Of a stretch of 10,605 nucleotides of DNA, positions 6,721 to 10,605 are shown piece by piece. This DNA comes from Alphaproteobacteria bacterium (lineage in GTDB: Bacteria; Pseudomonadota; Alphaproteobacteria; UBA2136; JALTLI01): assembly GCA_027005635.1 (NCBI GenBank), contig JALTLI010000172.1:1-10605 (forward strand), given 5' to 3'. Positions within the stretch are counted from its first letter, which is position 1. Each line of letters opens with the position of its first letter. Position numbers and translations under genes: made by a program. Under the pieces are notes generated by a model, which was not told where the DNA came from, made no database searches, and was given only the letters and a program-made list of their open reading frames with translations.

Positions 6721-7290
6721 ATGTTTAAAATAAATACAATTGGTACAATTTTAGTTAAAGAAGTCCCACCTGAGCAAGAAGAAATTGCAAAATTTATAAA
6801 TACAATTGTACGACAAACACCTTTTCGAATACCTTCTTATAATATTGATGAAAAACGAGTGTTTGAACAATATTTCAAAGAAAAGAATGGTATATCACCA
6901 CTAACTGTTAATATTAAAATTAATGAAAAAGATGCAACTGATGAGGAAATTAATAACTTTTTAACAAAGCATACCAAGTTATTAACAGAAAATTCAATAC
7001 CTCCTCAAGGTACAAATTTACTTTATCATATAGCATCAACTGAATGTGCATCTTTGTATTTTCATAAAATAGTATCACCTGATGATATGAGTTTTATGAA
7101 ACTTAACACAGATTGGTCTGTTGCAATTATACTTTCTGGATCATACAAGGAAGCTAAAACTGGCGATGTTAGAATATTTAATGGAACACCAACATTAACA
7201 AACAACAATAACAACCCTATTTGGGTTTTATATATGCACAGTAAACTTTCATCATATATTGATAACACTGAAAATACTTATGCTGAGTAG
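6721..7290 (+). CDS. Unrecognised 189-residue protein
   Basis: I do not recognise the family. It is very likely a real gene: ATG is preceded by AGGAG (6710-6714) at an ideal 6-base distance, a promoter-like pair lies upstream, the frame is clean to a TAG stop, and a strong terminator begins 5 bases after the stop codon. Seen: no signal peptide or membrane segment; an N-terminal part that looks like a strand (TIGTILVKEV) and an amphipathic helix; a charged middle (about 42-95, rich in K, E and N); and a C-terminal part with alternating hydrophobic residues (WSVAIILSGSY, GDVRIFNGTP, PIWVLYMHSKL) that suggests a beta-rich fold, perhaps cupin-like. That fold is only a guess. Five consecutive Asn occur at 161-165. 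Two cysteines at most and no obvious catalytic motif. It is a cytoplasmic protein, probably monocistronic. Confidence 0.85.
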   Translation: MFKINTIGTILVKEVPPEQEEIAKFINTIVRQTPFRIPSYNIDEKRVFEQYFKEKNGISPLTVNIKINEKDATDEEINNFLTKHTKLLTENSIPPQGTNLLYHIASTECASLYFHKIVSPDDMSFMKLNTDWSVAIILSGSYKEAKTGDVRIFNGTPTLTNNNNNPIWVLYMHSKLSSYIDNTENTYAE

Positions 7291-7294
7291 CCGA

Positions 7295-7332
7295 AAACAA
7301 AAAAAACTCCCGTTTGGGAGTTTTTTTTGTTT
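7295..7332. terminator. Bidirectional rho-independent terminator
   Basis: A 17-bp perfect inverted repeat (7295-7311 with 7316-7332) around a GTTT loop. The GC core is CTCCC (7307-7311) and GGGAG (7316-7320), flanked by A8 on the left and T8 on the right. Either strand therefore gives a stem with a U-tract. It serves the plus-strand gene ending at 7290 and the convergent rpsU gene ending at 7353. Confidence 0.95.
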
Positions 7333-7352
7333 CTGTAAAACAGAATTATCCA

Positions 7353-7547
7353 CTATCTGTGACGATTGCGATAATCCGCTTTACGAGAACGGCGAACAGC
7401 TTCTCGCTGTTTGCGCTGACGTTTTTCTGTCGGCTTTTCGTAGTGGCGACGCATTTTCATTTCACGGAAAACACCTTCTCTGTTAAGAGTTTTTTTCAAC
7501 CTACGTAAGGCCTGTTCAACATCATTATCGTAAACTTCTACGCGCAT
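7353..7547 (-). CDS. rpsU: 30S ribosomal protein bS21
   Basis: 64 residues, very basic, matching the bS21 family: the opening MRVEVYDNDVEQALRRLKK, the core NREGVFREMKMRRHYEKP, and an Arg/Lys-rich tail ending in RNRHR. bS21 sits on the 30S platform near the anti-Shine-Dalgarno end of 16S rRNA and helps initiation. ATG at 7547-7545 is preceded by a strong AAAGGAG (7564-7558) 10 bases upstream. The gene is noticeably less AT-rich than its surroundings, as expected for a highly expressed basic ribosomal protein. It is monocistronic here, convergent with the 189-residue gene and sharing its terminator. Its leader carries a hairpin with a following T-run (7572-7589), which could modulate expression. 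Confidence 0.95.
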   Translation of the reverse strand: MRVEVYDNDVEQALRRLKKTLNREGVFREMKMRRHYEKPTEKRQRKQREAVRRSRKADYRNRHR

Positions 7548-7568
7548 GGCGTATCAGCTCCTTTCTAT

Positions 7569-7589
7569 AAAAAAACCATAAATGGTTTT
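7569..7589 (-). promoter_or_regulatory. Hairpin plus T-run in the rpsU leader
   Basis: AAAACCAT (7572-7579) and ATGGTTTT (7582-7589) are perfect complements with only two bases between, so in RNA about 7 bp around a 4-base loop. On the minus strand the stem runs into seven T (7575-7569), then ATAG and the rpsU ribosome site. It looks like a weak terminator or attenuator placed directly before the AAAGGAG. Only three GC pairs, so its strength is doubtful. Confidence 0.4.
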
Positions 7590-7659
7590 CATTGGTTTAA
7601 ATTATTTTATATATAAATACAAAATAACGGCTATTTTTTAATAACCTATCTATGTTTTA

Positions 7660-7690
7660 GCCAAAAATACACCACTTTGGCAAGTTTTTT
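7660..7690 (+). terminator. Terminator-like hairpin with no matching gene upstream
   Basis: GCCAAA (7660-7665) pairs with TTTGGC (7676-7681) around a 10-base loop, followed after three bases by seven T and more T-rich sequence. It is oriented as a plus-strand terminator, but the nearest plus-strand gene already ends at the strong terminator at 7295-7332. It could end a small RNA from the rpsU leader region or attenuate transcription into the methyltransferase gene at 7780. The stem is short (6 bp). Confidence 0.35.
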
Positions 7691-7779
7691 TATTATTTTT
7701 TGTTGTTTTTCTTTACTCTTTATTAAAAAAAGTGGAGAATTTTACTTATAAAAAATTTAATATAAAAAAGTAATAAAAA

Positions 7780-8514
7780 GTGCAAAAAAATAATAAACAA
7801 AGCCACCTTAAACACATAAAAGATTTATGGCATATTATTTGTTCTGATAAAAATATTTATAAAAAAAGCTTTAACGAATATCAAACTGTAAGACGTAAAT
7901 ATATTTTATCCCAAGTTAGTAAGAGATTAGAAAAAGATTGCATGGAACCAGCACCATTATTAGGCATGAAACTGCTAGATATAGGCTGTGGTAACTGTGA
8001 AATGGCAAAAGAAATGGTATTTAGAGGAGCAGAAGTTACAGCCATAGATATAAACGAAAAAACAATTAAAACAGCTAAGCAAAAATCTGAAAAATCTGGA
8101 GCACCAATGGAATTCATTAACTCAAGCCCAGAAAGCTTAGTAATAAGCGGGCAAACATTTGATATACTTTTATGCTTAGATGTTATTTCTTATGTTGAAG
8201 ATAAAAATAAATTTGCTTGGGCTTTAAAAAAACTTCTTAATAAAAATGGTGTAATTATTTTTTCTGAACAGCACCATTCTATTTGGTCATATATTTGGCA
8301 TATTATAATTGCAGAAAAAATTGCAAAATGGGTTAAAAAAGGAACATTCTCTGATGATAAAAATACTACTCAAAAAGAATTTTTATCCTCATTAGAAAAA
8401 TCTGGTTTTAATATAATATCTACCCAAGATATTAGCTTTAACTTAAAACGCAAAAAATGGGTAAAGAGTTCACAAACCGCTATTCGTTACATGGGAATTG
8501 CAGAGAAAAAATAA
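7780..8514 (+). CDS. Divergent UbiG-like SAM-dependent methyltransferase
   Basis: 244 residues, class I methyltransferase fold. Seen: SAM motif I LLDIGCGNCEMA (65-76), an acidic residue after strand 2 (AEVTAID, D90), FDILLCLDVISYVED (127-141), and the post-core LLNKNGVIIFS. Order, length and the late blocks AEKIAKWVKKGTF (178-190) and a closing block ending in AIRYMGI match UbiG, which O-methylates two ubiquinone precursors. But several positions normally conserved in UbiG differ: the EVIEHV block reads DVISYV, the STxNRT block reads SEQHHS, and the GTHDW/Y block reads GTFSDD. So it is either a fast-evolving UbiG or a paralogue with another substrate. The start is GTG at 7780; tandem TAA stops lie just upstream, so it is the first possible start, but there is no good ribosome site. 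It converges on grxC with an 11-base gap and no terminator. The ubiG/comF/grxC vicinity is familiar in Alphaproteobacteria. Confidence 0.8.
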   Translation: MQKNNKQSHLKHIKDLWHIICSDKNIYKKSFNEYQTVRRKYILSQVSKRLEKDCMEPAPLLGMKLLDIGCGNCEMAKEMVFRGAEVTAIDINEKTIKTAKQKSEKSGAPMEFINSSPESLVISGQTFDILLCLDVISYVEDKNKFAWALKKLLNKNGVIIFSEQHHSIWSYIWHIIIAEKIAKWVKKGTFSDDKNTTQKEFLSSLEKSGFNIISTQDISFNLKRKKWVKSSQTAIRYMGIAEKK

Positions 8515-8525
8515 TATAGTTATTA

Positions 8526-8780
8526 CTATTTAAGCAGTTTTTCTAACTCACCTTTTTCATGTAAAGCATACATATCATCACAACCACCAATATGCTTACC
8601 ATTAATAAATATTTGTGGAACAGAGCGCGCACCATTAGATTTAGCTAACATTTCTGTCATATATTCTGGTTGTTCATCTAGGTTAATTAAAGTGTATTTG
8701 GCTTCCAGAATATCTAATAATGATTTTGCACGCACACAATAAGGACAATATGTTTTTGTATAAATTAGTATATTAGCCAT
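8526..8780 (-). CDS. grxC: Glutaredoxin 3
   Basis: 84 residues, the usual length for GrxC. A cytoplasmic dithiol oxidoreductase that uses glutathione to reduce disulfides. Seen: the active site CPYC (residues 12-15) after strand ILIYTKTY, the cis-Pro loop SVPQIFING that binds glutathione, and GGCDDMYALHEKGEL, the conserved second glutathione-contact region. I chose ATG at 8780-8778: the frame is open to 8843, but the extra 21 codons would overlap the end of comF and add residues absent from the family. The chosen start is 16 bases after the comF stop; the ribosome site is a weak AAGAAAG. Second gene of a comF-grxC operon, a common alphaproteobacterial pairing. Confidence 0.95.
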   Translation of the reverse strand: MANILIYTKTYCPYCVRAKSLLDILEAKYTLINLDEQPEYMTEMLAKSNGARSVPQIFINGKHIGGCDDMYALHEKGELEKLLK

Positions 8781-8796
8781 AAAAATTTCTTTCTTA

Positions 8797-9492
8797 TTAA
8801 ATAGGTGTATAACATAATGTAACCACATGAACTGAACTTGCACCAGCTTTTTTTAATGTTTTTGCACATACATGAGCAGTACTTCCTGTTGTCCATACAT
8901 CATCTATTAAAATAATGTTTTTATTTTTTACTTTATTTGTATCAACCCAAAATGCTGTTTTTAGTATTTTTCTGCGCTTTTGTTTGTTACTTCCTGTTTG
9001 CTTTGGTGTGTGTTTTATCCTAAGTAGTGCAGTTCTTGTAAAACTGTTAGCTGTATATTTAGCTATTTTATCTGCTAATAAATCAGCTTGGTTAAACCCC
9101 CTATTCCATAAGCGTAATCTATGAATTGGTACGGGTATAATTAAAGGATTTTCAATAGTTGGTAAATAATGTTGCATTATTCTTGCAAAAGTATCTGCAT
9201 ATTCAGGGGTATCATAAAACTTGAACATTGTAACAAGCTTTTGTATTTCTTCTTCATATAATAATGGTGCGTTAAAGCTATCTACATAAACAGGTAGCTC
9301 TGGTTCTATTTGGATAGATTTATCCCACCAAGGTAAGCTTTTCCAGCAACTATTACACAAACCTAAACTTTGTGTATGGTGCAAAATATCTTCACATTCA
9401 ATACAAGTAGCAGGTAAAATTAATGATAGTAATGATGCGCCTGTTCTTTTTACAAAATTAAAATGATTGCTTTTTATATGCTTAATATTCAT
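8797..9492 (-). CDS. comF: ComF-family phosphoribosyltransferase-like protein
   Basis: 231 residues. Seen: an N-terminal double zinc knuckle (C30-x2-C33 and C46-x2-C49), then a type I phosphoribosyltransferase-like domain with VPIHRLRLWNRGFNQADLLA (121-140) and the PRPP-loop-like motif IILIDDVWTTGST (193-205). Family members are needed for DNA uptake in naturally competent bacteria, where they act in the cytoplasm with single-strand DNA processing; in Alphaproteobacteria the gene is widespread without a full competence set, so a transformation role cannot be inferred here. ATG at 9492-9490 is the only sensible start; no clear Shine-Dalgarno precedes it. It is divergent from the methyltransferase-like gene at 9539, with 46 bases between the start codons to hold both promoters. 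Confidence 0.92.
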   Translation of the reverse strand: MNIKHIKSNHFNFVKRTGASLLSLILPATCIECEDILHHTQSLGLCNSCWKSLPWWDKSIQIEPELPVYVDSFNAPLLYEEEIQKLVTMFKFYDTPEYADTFARIMQHYLPTIENPLIIPVPIHRLRLWNRGFNQADLLADKIAKYTANSFTRTALLRIKHTPKQTGSNKQKRRKILKTAFWVDTNKVKNKNIILIDDVWTTGSTAHVCAKTLKKAGASSVHVVTLCYTPI

Positions 9493-9538
9493 TATAGCTG
9501 TTCTACTTTATTAAAAAAATAATTAAGATTAAGCTAAA

Positions 9539-10228
9539 ATGCCAAACCAAGCAATAAACAATAAAAATCATCCTATAATTCAAGAAATATCCACACGTAT
9601 GGAAGATAGATTAATTGATATAAAAAAATCATTTAATAACAGGCTAGATATCACAATTTTTAATGAAATAAAAAGCTATAATAATGATGAATTTGATTTA
9701 ATCTTAAATAATATGAGCCTATGCTTAGTAGATGATATATACAAAGAACTACTAAAAAATGGCAAAGCATTAAAAAAAGATGGCCTACTAATAGCATCAA
9801 CCTTAGGTGCAGAAAGCTTTAAAGAAGTAAAACAATCTTTTTATAATGCAGGTAGCAAATATGGTCATGTTTGTTTATTTAGTGATGTCCAAACTTATGG
9901 TTCAATACTTCAACAGTTAAAATTTGCTATGCCAGTAGTAGATAAAGAGCTTATCACCCTTCATTATACTAATTTTAATGAATTATGGGATGATGTAAGA
10001 TGTTTGGGTAAATTAAATAATCACCCACAAAAATGTAAAGGTTTAATAACTGCAAAAAAATGGCAAAAAGCAGAAGAATATTACTGGAATAATTTTGCAA
10101 CAAAAGAAGGCTATATTCCCTTAACCCTAGAAATAATTTATTTAACTGCATGGCGACCAGATAAAAACCAACAAAAACCACTACCTATAGGAACAAAAGC
10201 TATTCCAATTAGTGATATTTTAAAATAA
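9539..10228 (+). CDS. NDUFAF5/BioC-type methyltransferase relative lacking the SAM-binding core
   Basis: 229 residues; related proteins next to comF are usually about 280-300 (from memory). Recognised by FDLILNNMSLCLVDD (52-66), the helix-strand LKKDGLLIASTLGAESFKE, FAMPVVDKELITLHYTN (129-145), LWDDVRCLGKLN and EIIYLTAWRPDKNQQKPL (198-215), in the order found in that family. The N-terminal helix with HPIIQEISTRMEDRL also fits. Between RLDI (35-38) and FDLIL there are only 13 residues, where full-length relatives carry roughly 55-60 with the glycine-rich SAM loop and the acidic ribose-binding strand. That section is absent, not disguised by a frameshift: the frame is open throughout. Mitochondrial NDUFAF5 modifies a complex I subunit. 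This copy is probably unable to bind SAM and is either retained for a structural role or decaying. The start ATG at 9539 has a weak ribosome site. Confidence 0.75.
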   Translation: MPNQAINNKNHPIIQEISTRMEDRLIDIKKSFNNRLDITIFNEIKSYNNDEFDLILNNMSLCLVDDIYKELLKNGKALKKDGLLIASTLGAESFKEVKQSFYNAGSKYGHVCLFSDVQTYGSILQQLKFAMPVVDKELITLHYTNFNELWDDVRCLGKLNNHPQKCKGLITAKKWQKAEEYYWNNFATKEGYIPLTLEIIYLTAWRPDKNQQKPLPIGTKAIPISDILK

Positions 10229-10366
10229 TTTAAATTTTTTTTAAAAAAAAGGTTGAAAAAATATTCAAAATCGGGCATTTATCAGTTGTTAATTAAATTA
10301 TATGACCTAGATTAGGTTTTAGGTTTAATTTATGTAATTTTAAATTTAGCATAAATTAAATTTTAT
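10229..10366. other. AT-rich intergenic stretch before tRNA-His
   Basis: 138 bases with no gene. It starts with a T8A8 block (10235-10250) but no GC-cored hairpin, so the terminator of the upstream gene is not clear. A possible tRNA promoter is TTGTTA (10286-10291) and TAGATT (10308-10313), 16 bases apart, with four of six matches each; its start would lie about 45 bases before the tRNA. The match is weak. Confidence 0.3.
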
Positions 10367-10443
10367 GGCGAGCGTAGCTCAGCTGGTAGAGCATCAGGTT
10401 GTGGTCTTGAGGGTCGTGGGTTCGAGCCCCATCGCTCGCCCCA
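10367..10443 (+). tRNA. tRNA-His (anticodon GTG)
   Basis: Full cloverleaf: acceptor GCGAGCG (10368-10374) pairs with CGCTCGC (10433-10439); D-arm GCTC...GAGC; anticodon stem TCAGG/CTTGA around loop TTGTGGT with anticodon GTG at 10401-10403; T-arm GTGGG-TTCGAGC-CCCAT. The extra G at position -1 (10367) facing C73 (10440) is the hallmark of tRNA-His and is encoded here. CCA (10441-10443) is also encoded. It decodes CAC and CAU. Confidence 0.98.
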
Positions 10444-10554
10444 TTTTATATAATTTAAAAATGTAAGTTATAAGTGCTTAAAAAATATACAAAATACCTA
10501 TAGTATATTTAACTTAAAGCTATCAAACTAATAACTTGCTTAACGCTCATCTGT

Positions 10555-10605
10555 GCGGATGTGGCGGAACTGGTAGACGCGCTGGTTTTAGGTACCAGTG
10601 TTGCA
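10555..10605 (+). tRNA. tRNA-Leu (anticodon TAG), 5' part, cut by the window edge
   Basis: Begins with GCGGATG (10555-10561), then the D-arm with CTGGTAGACGC, and an anticodon stem CTGGT (10582-10586)/ACCAG (10594-10598) around loop TTTAGGT, giving anticodon TAG at 10589-10591 (reads CUA and, by wobble, other CUN codons). The bases TGTTGCA at the end are the start of the variable arm. The rest lies outside the window. It follows tRNA-His after 111 AT-rich bases in which I see no gene and no clear terminator. Confidence 0.95.

Noticed and set aside
7259..7508. Short plus-strand open frames over the terminator and rpsU
   Set aside because: They run through a strong terminator and opposite rpsU, and resemble no protein; treated as shadows.
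8515..8529. Short inverted repeat ATAGT/ACTAT between the convergent UbiG-like gene and grxC
   Set aside because: Only 5 AT-rich base pairs and no T-run; too weak to call a terminator.
8781..8843. Upstream extension of grxC by 21 codons
   Set aside because: It overlaps the comF C-terminus and precedes the normal glutaredoxin start MANILIYTKTYCPYC.
8797..9492. ComF as evidence for natural transformation
   Set aside because: ComF homologues are widespread in bacteria without known competence; no other competence gene is in the window.
10442..10462. CATTTT...AAAATG repeat after tRNA-His as a terminator
   Set aside because: Entirely AT-rich stem with no U-tract after it; common by chance in this DNA.
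1..10605. CRISPR array, insertion sequence, prophage, defence system or transferred island
   Set aside because: No spaced direct repeats, transposase, integrase, terminal inverted repeats or nuclease/helicase genes were seen; two tRNA genes at the right edge could be an integration site, but nothing integrated is visible within the window.

Overview
The window reads as chromosomal DNA of an AT-rich alphaproteobacterium. Evidence for the class: the translation/lipid-carrier order tsf-pyrH-frr-uppS leading to rseP, a comF-grxC pair set between two SAM-methyltransferase-type genes, an alphaproteobacterial-style short bS21, and tRNAs with encoded CCA. Intergenic DNA is extremely AT-rich. I cannot place it below class level. 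There is no sign of a mobile element, prophage, CRISPR array, rRNA or defence system, and no gene-free stretch longer than 300 bases.

Left part (1-4648, all minus strand; transcription runs from high to low coordinates): a membrane diguanylate cyclase (3818-4648), then tsf, pyrH, frr, uppS and the N-terminal two thirds or less of rseP, which runs off the left edge. These genes serve translation (EF-Ts, ribosome recycling factor), pyrimidine nucleotide supply (UMP kinase), the lipid carrier for the cell wall (UppS) and envelope proteolysis (RseP). Compared with the usual alphaproteobacterial order rpsB-tsf-pyrH-frr-uppS-cdsA-dxr-rseP, rpsB is missing upstream of tsf (a GGDEF gene sits there), and cdsA and dxr are missing between uppS and rseP. 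A 13-bp perfect hairpin separates tsf from pyrH.

Middle part (4649-7547): a divergent intergenic region with promoter-like elements and a leader hairpin, then a plus-strand Na+/phosphate cotransporter with a PhoU-like tail, and an unrecognised 189-residue cytoplasmic protein with an excellent ribosome binding site. A long bidirectional terminator (7295-7332) is shared by this gene and the convergent rpsU on the minus strand.

Right part (7548-10605): a divergent UbiG-like methyltransferase (plus) converges on grxC; comF-grxC form a minus-strand operon; divergent from comF is a relative of the NDUFAF5/BioC-like methyltransferases that seems to have lost the SAM-binding core while keeping an open frame. 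The window ends with tRNA-His(GTG) and the 5' part of tRNA-Leu(TAG).

The most notable observations are the methyltransferase relative without its cofactor site, the weakened UbiG motifs at the same locus, the broken tsf/uppS cluster, the orphan 189-residue protein and several unexplained hairpins (4752-4775, 7572-7589, 7660-7690). Most of the window is ordinary housekeeping sequence.
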